The notes: generated by a model from the letters alone, not told the origin. Shown: positions 8,680-20,494, counted from the first letter of the stretch. The stretch: DNA of 64,000 nucleotides from Dryocosmus kuriphilus (GCA_038277395.1 CM076190.1:234700618-234764617), one strand, 5' to 3'. Numbers and translations: made by a program.

Positions 8680-8980
8680 CGAGCACAAAGCGCGAGTTTC
8701 ATGATGAGAATGTATGCCTTAAGGGCGATAGAGCCTTAAGTAAAATAATTTCTTTTGTAATTTTTAATTTAAAGGTTTCTACGATCCATAAACACCGAGC
8801 TCGTAGCGCGAGGTGAATAATCTATCGAGTGCGAAGCGTGAGTGCCGTAAATAACTTATCGAGCGCGAAACGCGAGTCAAATGTCGAGCGCGAAGCGCGA
8901 GTGCCAACAGACGCGCGCCCTAGGCGCGCTCATACTTCGCGCGCAGTGCGCGATGAGAATGTGCCCGCGCAGCGGGCAGA
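8680..8980. repeat. GC-rich palindromic repeat cluster (CGAGCGCGAAGCGCGAG)
   Basis: Variants of the self-complementary motif TCGAGCGCGAAGCGCGAG occur at least five times, followed by nested hairpins: GCGCGCCCTAGGCGCGC, CGCGCGCAGTGCGCG and GCCCGCGCAGCGGGC. It stands out sharply from the AT-rich flanks and ends ten bases before the mariner ATG at 8991. It resembles repetitive hairpin tracts at the ends of insect rolling-circle elements, but no CTRR terminus was found. Confidence 0.65.
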
Positions 8981-8990
8981 TTTTTTTTAA

Positions 8991-10439
8991 ATGGAAAAAA
9001 GTGAGTTTAGAGCAGTGATTTAGTTCATGGCACATCTGCCCCTGCATTTGCAACAGTTTATAACTGGATAAATGAATTTAAACGTGGCCGTACATCGACA
9101 GCAGACGAACTTCGTTCAGGACGTCCCGTAGACGTGAGTACCCCGGAAATGATCCATAATATCCTCGACATGGTGTTAAGAGACCAAAGAATAAAATCGC
9201 GCGAAATAGTTGATGCCACAGGGGTTTCAAAAGGTACCGTCATTTCAATTTTGCAAAATAAATTGGGAATGAAAAAAATTTCTGCAAGATGAGTGCCGCG
9301 TTTGCTCTCAGCTGAGAATAAACGCAATCGCGTGGTTTGTTCTGAGGCTCTTTTGGAACGCATGCGTGACAACCCAGATGAGTTTCTGCGCAGATTGATA
9401 ACTGTAGATGAAACGTGGATACACCACTACACTCCCGAGACGAAAGAGCAGTCTAAACAGTGGATTGTTAAAGGCGAAAGGGCTCCAAAGAAGGCAAAGT
9501 GGGTGAAATCACCTGGAAAGATTATGGCTACCGTATTTTGGGATGCACGTGGTATTATCTTCATTGACTATTTGCAAAAGGGAGAGACGATCACAGGACA
9601 GTATTATGCGTCATTGTTAGGATAGCTAAATGAGAAAATAAAAGAAAATCGTACACATTTGAAGAAAAAAAAAGTCCTTTTTCTCCAGGATAATGCACGA
9701 GTGCATACGTGCGCAGTTTCAATGGCTAAATTTGAGGAATTGAAGTTTGAATTGTTAGACCATCCACCGTATTCACCAGATCTGGCCCCGAGTGACTTCT
9801 TCTTATTTCCAAATTTAAAAAAATGGCTCAGCGGACAACGGTTTAGTTCAAATGCCCAGGAAACAAAAATCCATTGACTTTATTTTGAATGGGTTTCAAG
9901 CCCTTCTGAATCGCGTTTCTGTCACTGGAATTGCAGATTTGAGACCGATTGGTCTTTAAACGAATTTTATTAGGAATTCTTTTTTCACAGGCTTATATAT
10001 CGAAAATGCCTTACGTCCTCTAGAACTAAAATAGCAAAAGGAATTTCATTTGAATATCTAAATAATTTTAAGATTTGAAATTGCGAGCGAAATATGGCAA
10101 CCTAACATCAAAAGTGATAGCCTCATTCAAAAAAGGAAAAACCGATACAATGTTACTTTGCTTGAAATATATATTACAGATTCAAAATCGTTCGCTGAAC
10201 TGGCCGATTCAAATATTGCAAACCCATTCAGTTTTAAATACTCAAATCTGCAAATGACAGATACGCAATTCAAATCAACACATTTCTATCGGTTCTTTTT
10301 TCCTGGGTGAGGAGGTCATCGCCCACACAAATGCTTATTTTGAGGAACTATCGCAATCATACTTTTCTGAAGGCTTAAAAAAGTTGGAGGGACATCTATC
10401 AAAGTGTATTGAGTTAGAAGGAGACTATGTTGAAAAATA
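8991..10439 (+). pseudogene. Mariner transposase fossil, interrupted by a MITE
   Basis: The frame opens MEKSEFRAVI at 8991, loses about twenty codons, then resumes at 9023 with the helix-turn-helix (PAFATVYNWINEFKRGRTS, then LRSGRP). All three catalytic aspartates of the D,D34D triad are visible: VDETWIHHY near 9405, QDNARVH near 9690 and SPDLAPSDFF near 9775. Stops interrupt the frame at 9291 and 9623. At 9855 a 453 bp MITE is inserted; the C-terminus resumes at 10310 (EEVIAHTNAYFEEL, then LEGDYVEK) and stops at 10439. It cuts and pastes its own DNA when intact; this copy is dead. Distinct from the mariner at 1634 and closer to the 47435 copy. Confidence 0.9.
9855..10307. mobile_element. 453 bp MITE inside the mariner fossil
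   Basis: The insert starts CCCAGGAAACAAAAA and ends in its complement (TTTTTTCCTGGG). Similarity between the two ends extends inward: GAATCGCGTTTCTGTCA on the left matches, inverted, the right-hand GAATTGCGTATCTGTCA, and both continue into GCAGATTTGAG. It is flanked by TG at 9853-9854 and 10308-10309; removing the insert and one TG restores the mariner codons SNEEVI, which fixes the boundaries. Only a short ORF (10075-10257) lies inside, so it is non-autonomous. Confidence 0.82.
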
Positions 10440-12136
10440 AAAAAAAATTACCCAAAAAAATTTTTTTTCTATCTTTTTCTAAAGACTTATTGACCTGCCC
10501 TCGTAGTTCCCCTATCAATATATTCTCACGCCATAGCTAAAATAAATTGAGCCCTAAAAAATGAAATATTTTTCCTAAATATTCCGAATGGCCAAATATA
10601 AACAAGATCATGTATGCTCTGACCTTGAAAATCATGTACATATTTTCCTTGTCAAATGTAAGACTTCAGAGAATATAGATCAAATTAACGTAAAAGTGAC
10701 AACTGTTGACATTGTAGTCAATAAAGTGTAGAATATGAATGATGAATTTAGTCTTATTTACCATTAGATAATTATTTTTTTTTAGAAAAGTCGCTATTCT
10801 GAAAAATTACCAGTTCTTTGAGTAGATCATTAGAATTATTGGTAATGTTTCATCTTAAATTAAGGCAAATTATTAAACAAAATTTGATATTGTAGAAGGT
10901 CATCATTTTTTAGGGACAAAAATATGATTGTTGGATTTGTATATGGTATTTTTGACAGATATGACAAAATCACTATAATTTTTTATAGACTTTCATGAGA
11001 GACTAGTATAGTCATTTGAAAACTGACCCCAATTTCGTTTTTGCAGCCCCCGTCAGTCAACAGTTTTCTAATTGAATTATGTGAATTTTGTACTATATCT
11101 ATTTGGTCAATTACTATTTGAAAAGTCTTCCAATTTTGCTTTTGTAGTTTCAGAAATAAATAAAATCTCTTACAATCCAATTTCGCTATTACAAATAAAA
11201 TAAACAATTTCTCTTATTACATTTTATGTATATTTTAAACTAAAATTAAAATAGAAAGCAAATTCTTCTTTTAAAAAACAATTCGTGGTAGCCACTAAGG
11301 TGTTAAAAAAGTAAAATGTGGGGCTTTTTCTTTATTTTCGAAATAATTTTATTTGAAGAAACTTAGAAATTTGTTTAAATGTCTTTTATTTAGAAAATAT
11401 TTTTAAAATTCCGTAAGTCTCTAAATTTCTAGAAGTTTTTCAATTTCTTCTATAAACCTTAGAAAATTCTAAAATGTTTATTTAGAAAATATTATTATAA
11501 ATTTAAAATTTTCTAAATTTCTAAACTTGTAAAAGCTGCTAAATTTCTAAAATTTTGTAATTTTCTTCAGAAAAATTTATAGTGATTGTACAAAATCCAA
11601 GTTGTTTAGTTAGTACAAAATGAAAGAAATATTTTTCATAATTCAAAATTTCTTCTGAAAAAGCTTCGAAAATGTTTTTAAATTCTAATTTTTTTATCCA
11701 GAAAAAGATTTCTTATTTAGAAAATATTGTAAAAATTTATAAATTTCTTAATTTTTAAAGATTTTTCAATTTCGTTTTTAAAAATTTCGAAAATTTTTAG
11801 TAATTGTAAGTTTTTATTTATAAAATTTTCTGCAGTTTCCTAACTTTCTCAATTACTTAAAGTTTTCAAATTTTAAACTAAGGAAAAATTTTGTATTTGT
11901 TTTAAAAAATATCATACAAATAAAAAAAAAATCACGTTTTAGAATTAGTCACTCTGTTGGTTAAAAATGATACTGAACAATTTTTTTGAAAATATGTGTT
12001 TTTAGTAATTTGATGAAGCGTTACAATAAAACATCATTTTAGAGTTAAGATCCTTCAAATTTCAACTCCCCAATCTGAAAACATTCAACTGCATATCTTA
12101 GTTATAAATCATTTTATTTGCAGGTAAATTCTGTGA
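10440..12136. other. AT-rich non-coding stretch
   Basis: No gene is recognised. From about 11330 to 11920 the sequence is built of degenerate TTTAGAAAAT and AAATTTCTAAA motifs with mirror symmetry, an old short-period repeat. ORFs here are low complexity. Confidence 0.45.
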
Positions 12137-12819
12137 ATTCTATTGATTACGAAGAAGCCTCACCGATTCTTGACTGAAACGGATCATGCGATTTTAGCGA
12201 GACTCTCTCCTCTGTCACACGAATTCTCTCATCACAAGTTTAATACTTCTACTCGTGAGGAAGGAAAACTTCTATTAAGTCAAACATTCGAAACGCTAAA
12301 CACCATAAGAAGTAACAGGCATTCCATAGAGGATACACTCACCGATGTATTATAATACCTACACGAGAAATAGATCGAAGAAATGTAAGCAGTCGCAGGT
12401 CGATAAGCATAAAGATTTTTCAAGTGAAATGGGTAATAAGAGGATTCAGAATTTCTAGAGAACTCGAGGAAGGAGGAGAAGGAACTAATAATTCTACCTT
12501 TTTGAAGACTAAATAAATGGAAATGTTAAATTCCATTTTACTGAAGAAGGAGAACGTGGAAAAGGTCAACTCCACTTTTTTGAACGAGGAATATGAGAGT
12601 GAAGAGGACATGTCAATGAGGCGTTTTGCAACCCTTCACAGCAGGTATATTGATGTTAAAAGGAACAATAAAACATATCATTTAATGCATTTAAATTCCC
12701 AACTTTGGAATCATAAGAAAACTATGTCTTGCTGTAGGGGGGAGGGGTTGACACAAAATGTAGCATCGCACATGGAAAATACACATTTGAATAACAACTT
12801 TTGCTGTGGGTTATTCTAA
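12137..12819 (+). other. Possible decayed coding exons, unrecognised
   Basis: Two open stretches have protein-like rather than low-complexity composition: 12137-12355 (HRFLTETDHAILARLSPLS, then EEGKLLLSQTFETL) and 12517-12819 (NSTFLNEEYESEEDMSMRRF). The second holds a candidate donor (CACAGCAG then GTATAT) near 12643. No frame-compatible splice path to the candidate last exon at 14213 was found. No domain is recognised. Confidence 0.2.
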
Positions 12820-13053
12820 AGCAATCTATTTAGATTATTACATTTTCCAAAAATGACAAAAAAAAATAATCCAAAAATTGAAATGCATTTCAAAAATTGC
12901 TAACATTTAATACATTCTTTTTACAAAAATTAAAAAAAAATTTCTTTCAAGAAATTGAGGTAAAATTATTTGAACTTAATTAAAAGAACTCTTATAATAT
13001 TATATAAATGACGAAAAATTTCTCACTCTTTAATAAAAAATGTTTTAATATTA

Positions 13054-13165
13054 GGTCAATCGATTCGTCTCGAGCCAAGGAATTTTTTATTAATGTTCTT
13101 GTATGAACTTTCAATTATGTTAATGAAAAAAGTTTGACTATAAATCACCGATTTTAAAAATATTA
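13054..13165 (+). repeat. Dispersed repeat, GGTCAATCGATTCGTCTCG family, copy 1
   Basis: Begins TAGGTCAATCGATTCGTCTC and continues AAGGAATTTTTTATTAATG, then AATTATGTTAATGAAAAAA. The same order of motifs occurs at 38308 and 39937, all in plus orientation. No coding capacity. Confidence 0.75.
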
Positions 13166-13289
13166 TAAAGTATTAAAAAAATCCTTCGCCCAGTTTCAAG
13201 ATTTAGTGGTGACAAAAAGCCCTCCAAATTTCATCAATTTATCTGCAACCTTTTTTAAGTTATCGTGTTCGCATAAAAAGTGTGGCATC

Positions 13290-13345
<56 letters not shown>
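13290..13345. repeat. (AC)n microsatellite
   Basis: About 27 AC units with one interruption (ACATAC). Confidence 0.97.
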
Positions 13346-13348
<3 letters not shown>

Positions 13349-13439
13349 ACTTAGAACATCGTATTAAACATTTTTAAATTGAGAAAAATTGAATTAAGTG
13401 AATCAAAAAATTTTCGAAGCTGTTATCATTACAAAGCTT

Positions 13440-14080
13440 CCTCTACAAGGAAACAGAAATTAATTATTTGTTGAAATTTCTTTTTTTGGCTGTTGAAAAA
13501 TAATTTATTTCTCCCAAAATTAAGTATTCATAAAAAATAGGTTGTTTCTAATTGAAAATTGAACAATTTAATCGAAAATTTATTGATTTTTTTTTTGTAA
13601 ATTCGTATTTTTGGTGAAAAATTTAATTTTTTGGATAAAAGTTCATCTACTTTCTTACAAACTCATTTTATAATTTCACGATTCATCTCTTTGATAGAAA
13701 ATTTAACTATTTTTTTGGAATTTCGTTTTTTTCTTTGAAATAAATTTTTCCAAATGAAAATTTAACTATTCCATTATTGGTCGAAAATTTAACGTGTTTA
13801 CTCAAAATTCGTTTCTTTTTCTGCGTTAAAAACTATTTGACTTAAAATTTCACTATTCCATTTTTCATTGAAAATTGATTGCTTTTCGATAAGAATTGTA
13901 GTAATAGGTTGAAAATTGACTTTTTTTTTTTTAAATGACATATGTTTTGTAGAATATTTTGTGATGACTTTGCAATTTGAATGTGCTTGAAAATTCATCT
14001 TTTTGGATAGAAAATGTAACTATTGGTTGAAAATTATGGTCTTGGCAAAAAATTCATATTATCGAATGGCAAAATCGAAT
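13440..14080. repeat. Degenerate ~28 bp repeats (TTGAAAATTTAACTATT)
   Basis: The core GAAAATTTAACTATT or GAAAATTCATCTTTTTGG recurs every 25-35 bases with heavy decay: TTGAAAATTGACTTTTTTTT, CGAAAATTTAACGTGTTT, TTGAAAATTCATCTTTTTGG. A second block of the same type occupies 14955-15960. Confidence 0.65.
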
Positions 14081-14212
14081 ATTTTCTAGTATGTCGTTGG
14101 GATCAAGCTTTGTTTGATGATCTGTAACGAAGTAGGAGAGAAAACGTGCCATACTTTTTGAACGACCCCTTTTTCTAATTTCCAGTTAAAAACTTTATTT
14201 ACTTTTTTGCAG

Positions 14213-14380
14213 CAAATTGTGAAATCCACGTTCTATGAAGCGCAACCTAGAGAGCTAACCGCCCTAAGAAACATGTGGAAACGGCCACAGTTTCAACCAA
14301 TAATTCTTCGGAGCCAAGTGGAAACGCAGGAGAATCCATGGAGAATATTGAAAATACTCAGAGCGCGCTTCAGATTCTAA
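14213..14380 (+). CDS. Candidate terminal exon, unrecognised protein
   Basis: A strong acceptor (TTTATTTACTTTTTTGCAG) at 14194-14212 is followed by 55 open codons to TAA at 14378. The peptide starts QIVKSTFYEAQPRELTALRN and ends LKILRARFRF. Composition is protein-like amid AT-rich repeats, and the exon reads through in the frame that follows the acceptor directly. Upstream exons are not identified; the open stretches at 12137-12819 are possible partners but phases do not obviously match. Family unknown. Confidence 0.3.
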   Translation, partial: QIVKSTFYEAQPRELTALRNMWKRPQFQPIILRSQVETQENPWRILKILRARFRF

Positions 14381-14954
14381 TAGTAGTTTAGAGACCGTAC
14401 TTACATTAAGTAACAGCTCAAGGGGAGGAGGGCGGAGCCGGGAGATTTTGTTAGTTTCTTACGCGGGGGGTATATTCATTCGTGTACGTAATTTTGGGAA
14501 ATTTAGAATGACTCGCAGAAATTGTACAGAAACTTAATATGAATTTAAGTTTACGCGCCAAAGAAACTTGGTGAGTGAAAAAGAAAGTTAGCCAAAAAAA
14601 GCAATTTAGAAATAAGGCAGGGAATTTTATTGGTCAAGGAAAACTCAGCGATTTAGAAAAAAAAATCTTACTCAAGTCAGGGAATTTCTATACATTTAAA
14701 TGACTCAAATGGAATAAATGTGAAATTTTCTAATTTTAATTTGGAATTCTTTTATCCCATTTATAAAAGATTCTCGGTTAAAATTTTTTACAAGTTTGAG
14801 ATTCTTGTTTTTAATTAACAATAGTCAGGGCAAATGAAAAATTAAGGAATTTTTAAAATGCAGTTTTGCGGTAACCCTGATATAATATTCTGCTTAGTAA
14901 TTTATTGGCCTTGAATTTATATTTGTATTTCTTTCTTTTTGCAGTTGCTTCCTT
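14381..14954. other. Non-coding, no feature recognised
   Basis: AT-rich sequence with a GC-rich patch near 14419-14470 and no coding signal. Confidence 0.4.
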
Positions 14955-15960
14955 CTCAAGACTCTCTTTCTCGAAATAAAATGTAATTAATTAGTTGAAA
15001 ACTTAAAAAATTTGTTAAAATCATCCTTTCTGGTTAAAAATTAAACTGTTTCTATGAAAATTCGTCTTTTTGTGTAAAAATTCAAGTATCTTCGCAGAAA
15101 AATAACTTTTCATTTGAATTTCACATTTTACTGTTGAAAAGTCCACTAATATCTTTCTTGGATGAAATTCAAATATTTCTTTTGAAGAATTGTCTTCTTT
15201 ATTTCAAAATTCATCTATTTTAATAGGACTTTTATCTTTCTTGGATAAAAATGCATCTGCTTGGTTAAAAATTACTCTTAATAATTGATGGAAAATGTTT
15301 TGTGTACCACTCTGGTTAAGAATTTATTTTTGTTAAAGATGTATTTTGGTTTAAAGTTTAACTATCATCTTGAAAAATGATGTTTTTCAATTGAAAATTC
15401 AACTGCGTGCGTAAAAGTTGAAATACTTTGTTGAAAGTTTTCTTTTTTTTAAATGAACGTTTATATCCTTGATTGAAAAATGAACTATTTTTGTTGAAAA
15501 TGAATTTTTTTTTGAAAACTTTCTACTTTTTTGTTAGAAATGTAACTTTTATACAGAAAAATCGTCTTTTGGTTTGAATGTTCAAAAATATTCTTTTCTT
15601 TTTTTGTCTGAAAATTTTTTATTTATTGAAAATTCGTCTTTCTGGTTTTAGAATTCTTACTTTAAATGAAATTTCGTATTTTTTGTTGAAGTATCAACTC
15701 TTAAGCTTTTTGTTGAGACTTTATCTTTTCAAATTGAAAATTTGATTATTTTCTTTAAAATTTCATTCTTTTGTTAAAAATTTCAGTAATCCGTTCAAAT
15801 GTCATATTTTATGCTAGAAAAGTAATTTTTTTGTTATAAATGAATAAATTTGAAAGTTTTCAATTTGCATTTGAAATATTATTTTATTCCGTTTGTAAAA
15901 GATCCTATGTTAAAAATATTAAAAGATAAAATTGCTGGTATTTGAATATTAATGGCCAGG
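14955..15960. repeat. Degenerate ~28 bp repeats, second block
   Basis: Alternating TTGAAAATTCAACT, GAAAATTCGTCTTT and GGTTAAAAATT motifs at roughly 25-35 base spacing for about 1 kb, same family as 13440-14080. Confidence 0.65.
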
Positions 15961-17130
15961 AAAAATAAAAAATTAGTCAAGGAAAAATCATAGAATTTTG
16001 AAAATGAAGTTTTAACTCTGCAAAGCGTGTATTATTTTAAATACGAAACATTTTCATTAGTTTCAATTTCCATATATATCTTATAATTTCTGGAAACCCT
16101 AAATTATGTACAAAAATGAAGGGTTGGGGGAGAGGGGTAGAAATATTTTTTCTTTTGGTTCGTTATACAGGGAATGAGGAACCTTAAAGAGGACATATAA
16201 TCCGTTACGTATTTTAAATACGGTTCCTTTAAGTTTGTGCGCAGATAGTAGTCGTAGTACAAATTTTATTTTTCCCGATTACTTCACTATTTGTACTTTA
16301 TTTTCCTGTTAATTTTCATTCACAGCTACTCTAAAAAATGTATCAAATTTGCAAATATAATTTAAGCAAAACATTTATTTGAATAAACTTTTGTTAAATA
16401 AACTTTTGTTTCCTAATTTTTTTTAAACCTTGTGTCGTTCTTCCAAAAGTTTATTTTTATGTTTTTTTTTTGGGTAATAGAACAAAATATACGCATCCTA
16501 TTAAAAAATAATTGATAACTGTTTTTAGGTTGAAAAACTTTTGTTTGTACATTTTTGTTTGTAGCTTGTGTCGTATTTGCAACAATTAAATTTTAAAATG
16601 TGTATTGTTATTTTTTACATTAAAAATGGAAGCTACACACCCTATAAACAAATGATTTATAAAAAATTTGTAAATATTTTTGGAATGGAGAACATTTTTC
16701 CGTAACTGCTGTCGTTTGGCTTTCATTATCTCGTATGTTACCGCAGTAGATAAAGTAGGATGCTGTAAAGTGTAAAAAAATTTAATTCAACCTCTCCGAG
16801 AAAATGTTTGCGATCTACCTGCTAATTTCAAACATTACCTTTTTTTTACATTTATTTAATTATTTAATATATTTATTTACATTTATTTGACACATTTAAA
16901 ATTTTTAATCTTATTGTTAAATTTCCCGCGCAACATACTACTTGAGGGTTATGGATGCGCTTGAAGCCACCTTCAGCAAAAGATAATGACATTTATTAAA
17001 GGTTTTAACGCTGCAAAAAAAAAGTATTGCGATTGCTCCGCGAGCTTCTAGTCGAAATTTTAACGTAGAATCCGAATTTTAACCATTTAAAAGTTCATCT
17101 TGCTGTTTTTTGCAGTTTTTCATGCATGAT
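15961..17130. other. AT-rich non-coding stretch
   Basis: No gene is recognised. It includes repeated TTGTTTGTA and AAACTTTTGTT motifs near 16380-16570. Confidence 0.45.
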
Positions 17131-17175
17131 ACACAAGGGATACATAAGGGATATACTATAGTGTATCCCTTGTGT
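17131..17175. repeat. Perfect 14 bp stem hairpin
   Basis: ACACAAGGGATACA (17131-17144) is followed after 17 bases by its exact complement TGTATCCCTTGTGT (17162-17175). It lies about 110 bp upstream of the P-like transposase remnant and could be an internal inverted repeat of that element; this is a guess from position. Confidence 0.6.
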
Positions 17176-17282
17176 TCAGACGGTCCGCTAGGGAGCTGAT
17201 ATATGTGTACGTACGAGAATGTTGAAGAAGTCTGCGGTAAATGTACGGAAATTTTATCACACGTCATCACAAAACACCCTGA

Positions 17283-18976
17283 TCAATGAAGAAATTAGAT
17301 TGCAATTGCGTCTTCATAATGGACGAGGTACACTAAGCTACAGGTTTGACGTATGATCCAAATAAGTAAAAAATAATAGGATTTGAAGATCTAGGTCATT
17401 TAGGTCGAAGTATTGCTGAAGCGAGTCACGCTTTGGTCTTCATGGTCCGCGGTGTTAGGAAAAAATGGAAGAACGTCGTCTCATATTATTTCACTAGAAA
17501 TATAATTTCCACCGACCGCTTAGAAGGTTTAATTACTAAAGTTATTTCCGAGTTACAGAATTGCGGTTTGAACGTTGTATGTACAGTTAGCGATCAGGGG
17601 CCCACTAATAGAGCTGCTATAAATAAATTATGTGAAGAAACAAGGAAAAGACTTTAAAATAAAAAGGATGCGTATTCGCAACTTTTAGTTACCGAGTGTG
17701 ATGAAGATTCGCAGGCTTCAAAGCCTCTGCGTTTAAAAAAATAATGAATCTATTATTTAAGACTTACAATTAGACTCTACATTTGATACTGACACAGGAA
17801 TACAATCTTTACAAAAATCACAAGTTTATTTCCTTCTCGTTAATGAATGTCCTAGAGTTGTTATATATTTCACGTACCACATCCATTAAAAAATTTAAGA
17901 AATGCCATGCTCCATTACAATATAGTTTTTGACAGTGATAAAATAGCTAAGTTTGAGTATATTGAACAAGTTTTTAATCTCGACCAACAAAAAGAATTCA
18001 AAATTCTGAGAAATTTGCAAAAGGAATTTTTTGACTTTAAACAATCATGTGTTAAAATGAAAGTCCAAATTGCAGCTGCGCAATTGAGTAACTCCATTGC
18101 AAGCGAAATCAACATATACGAGTACATTACTCTTGGAAAGCTGCCAGCAGAGGCTATCTACACAGCACAATTTGTACATTTAGTTAACACATCATTCGAT
18201 TCCTTAAATGGTTACACAGTTAAACCTGACAACGTAAACAAAAAACTACGATGTTCTGTTTCAAAAGAAGCATCTCACATACAATTTTGGACAGGTTGAA
18301 TCGCATTTCCACTTGGCGTTTTTTAGAAAATGGTAAAGACGTTACCAATCGTTTTCATTTTATTAAAAGAATGGCAAATTACAATCAGGTCAATGATTTA
18401 TATTTGGAATAATCTAAGTAAACTTGGGTTTTCCTATTTGAACCCTCGTAATTTCAATCAGGGTCCTATTGAAAACTTATTCTGTCTTATTAGGCAGCAT
18501 TCTACTGACAGATCCCCATCGTGTCAACATTTTTCAGGAGCTTTGAAAACAATTATCATATTCAATTTAAGTTTATCAGATAGTAACGGAAATTGCGAAA
18601 ACGATGATGGCTCTGGTTTAAACTCTTTAAGACAATTTATAGAATCGGATACGATAGAAGAAGATTCTTTCTCTCCAGATTATACATTCCCTAGAAGGAA
18701 GAATTTAAATCACTAGAATTAGAGAACGGCCAGGAAAACAGTACTTCGCAAGATCAGAGCCTAGCAAATTTTGCTGACTCTATGCTAGCAGGTATCAATG
18801 TACCAAACTGTAATACTTGCAAATGTTCTCTTTTTTCTTCAGACCTCACTGTAGGAGACATCCTGGCGGATTGTAATACTCAATCTTCTGCGACTTATGC
18901 GAGTGATAAATTAAAAACCTTTATAGTTAACGTAAATTGTCATTTGAAATCACTCTTCGAGGTCATGGGGACATAA
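17283..18976 (+). pseudogene. P-element/THAP9-like transposase fossil
   Basis: Fragments in several frames match the P-element transposase order. An RNase H-like start (MDEV, then EDLGHLGRSIAEASHALVFM with VRGVRKKWKNVV) is followed by VVCTVSDQGPTNRAA carrying a catalytic-type aspartate near 17590. Next comes the central helical part (17907-18299: MKVQIAAAQLSNSIA, LPAEAIYTAQFV, FDSLNGYTV) and the C-terminal NQGPIENLFCLIRQHS signature near 18460. The N-terminal THAP finger is not seen. A roughly 240 bp gap at 17660-17900 and several stops and frame changes show it is inactive. When intact such enzymes catalyse GTP-dependent cut-and-paste transposition. Confidence 0.8.
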
Positions 18977-19764
18977 GTGCCCACTTGAAGATATTTTTAT
19001 AGTCACATTTAGCAAAAATTGTAAGGAAAAAATCACATTTTGTTTAGTAAATAAGCCTGAAACGATACTCCTAAAAAAATGTGTTCAATATTTAATTTTC
19101 GAGTATACTAAATGTAAGAAGCCAAAGAATATCCAGAATCATAAGACTGTAAGTGCCAAAGAACTAGGTAAGGTACAAGTATTTGCTAAAAGTTCCCTGA
19201 GCCATGTGAAAAAACGTATATCGAACGAAAAAGAGAATGCTGTTCCTCAGAATGGCATACTGTTGTTAAAAGCCATGTTAGTCATGAATTAGGACTACAT
19301 ATAAAAAATACTGAATGCGACCTCAACAAATGTTGCCCAAAGAGAAAAATCGTTGACACTTTTAATTTGAGTAGTAGAAATGTTCTTCAGAATTGCACAA
19401 ACAATAAAGTTAACTTAGTCTTAAAAAATACGGAAAACGATGTCAAAAATGCCGATTGTAAAAAAATCAAACTTTTCCCTATAAGACATTATTTTTTCAT
19501 AAAAAAATTCATTCACATCCCTACCAATACAATTTGACTGGAGAATGAATAAATTCTCGCGCCGGCCTACAAAGAAACAATAAAATTTTAATCAGCAGAT
19601 TAAAATCGAACCATAAATGGAATTTTCGAACAAAAAGGTACCGAAAAAACCTATCTCTGCGCCAATCAGACAAACGAGGTAGCAAGCCTCTCTTCACTCG
19701 CGTTTCGAAACAACTCGCAGACGTTAAAATGAAATCAAACAGCGAGAAGTTTATCCAAGTACTT
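18977..19764 (+). other. Decayed sequence between P-like and DIRS-like elements
   Basis: Partly protein-like (for example KTVSAKELGKVQVFAK near 19150) but broken in all frames. It may hold the P-like C-terminus or the 5' part of the DIRS element; neither can be shown. Confidence 0.3.
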
Positions 19765-20494
19765 AAATAGATGGCAAAAAATTACAACCGATCATTTTAT
19801 TTTAGAATGTATAAAAGGCTATAAATTAACGTTTGATTATCTTGATACACAAAAATTTGTACCCAAAGAAACAATATATTCTGCCGCTGAAAAGCAAGCC
19901 CTTTCTAATTCTATCAGCGAAGTACTTATTTCTGGAGCAATAGAAAATTGTAACTTCGGAGAAGGTCAATTTATTTTTACATATTTTTAAAGGAAAAAAC
20001 CGGTTGGTTCAAATCGTCTCATTTTTAAACTTAAAGATTTAAATAAATTTATAAACACCGACCACTTTAAAATGGAAGATATTCGAAATTCATGTAGAAT
20101 TCTACACAAAGGCGTCTTCATGTGTACTGTTGATTTAAAAAATGCTTTTTTCTTAGTAAAAATAGCTATGAAAAGCAGAAAATATTTAATTTTTATTTTG
20201 AACGGAATTTTATATCAATTTACATCAATACCTTTTGGTTTTTGCTTAAGTCTTTATATTTTTACAAAAATATTAAAACCAGTTATAGCTTTGTTGCGTT
20301 CTAAAGATTACAGATCCAATGTTTATTTGGACGACTTTCTATTTTATGGCTTTTATTTTGAAGAATGTTTAAAGAATTTAAATGAATCAATAAACTTATT
20401 AGTATATTTAGGTTTTACAATAAATGTTGAAAAAAGCAGTTTAAATCCAACAAAAAGATGTAAAATTCTTGGTTTTATCTTAGATTTATCTTAA
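19765..20494 (+). pseudogene. DIRS-like reverse transcriptase
   Basis: The frame shows the DIRS-type lead-in (RWQKITTDHFILECIKGYKL), a KKPVGSNRLIFKLKDLNKF motif, the first catalytic aspartate in TVDLKNAFF, an FTSIPFGFCLS motif and the YxDD box VYLDDFLFYG near 20330. It ends with the thumb-like LGFTINVEKSSLNPT and ILGF. A stop at 19988 and missing start break it. It copies element RNA into DNA when intact. Confidence 0.85.

Noticed and set aside
12517..14380. Joining the 12517-12643 exon candidate to the exon at 14213
   Set aside because: Splicing at the visible donor gives a stop within three codons.
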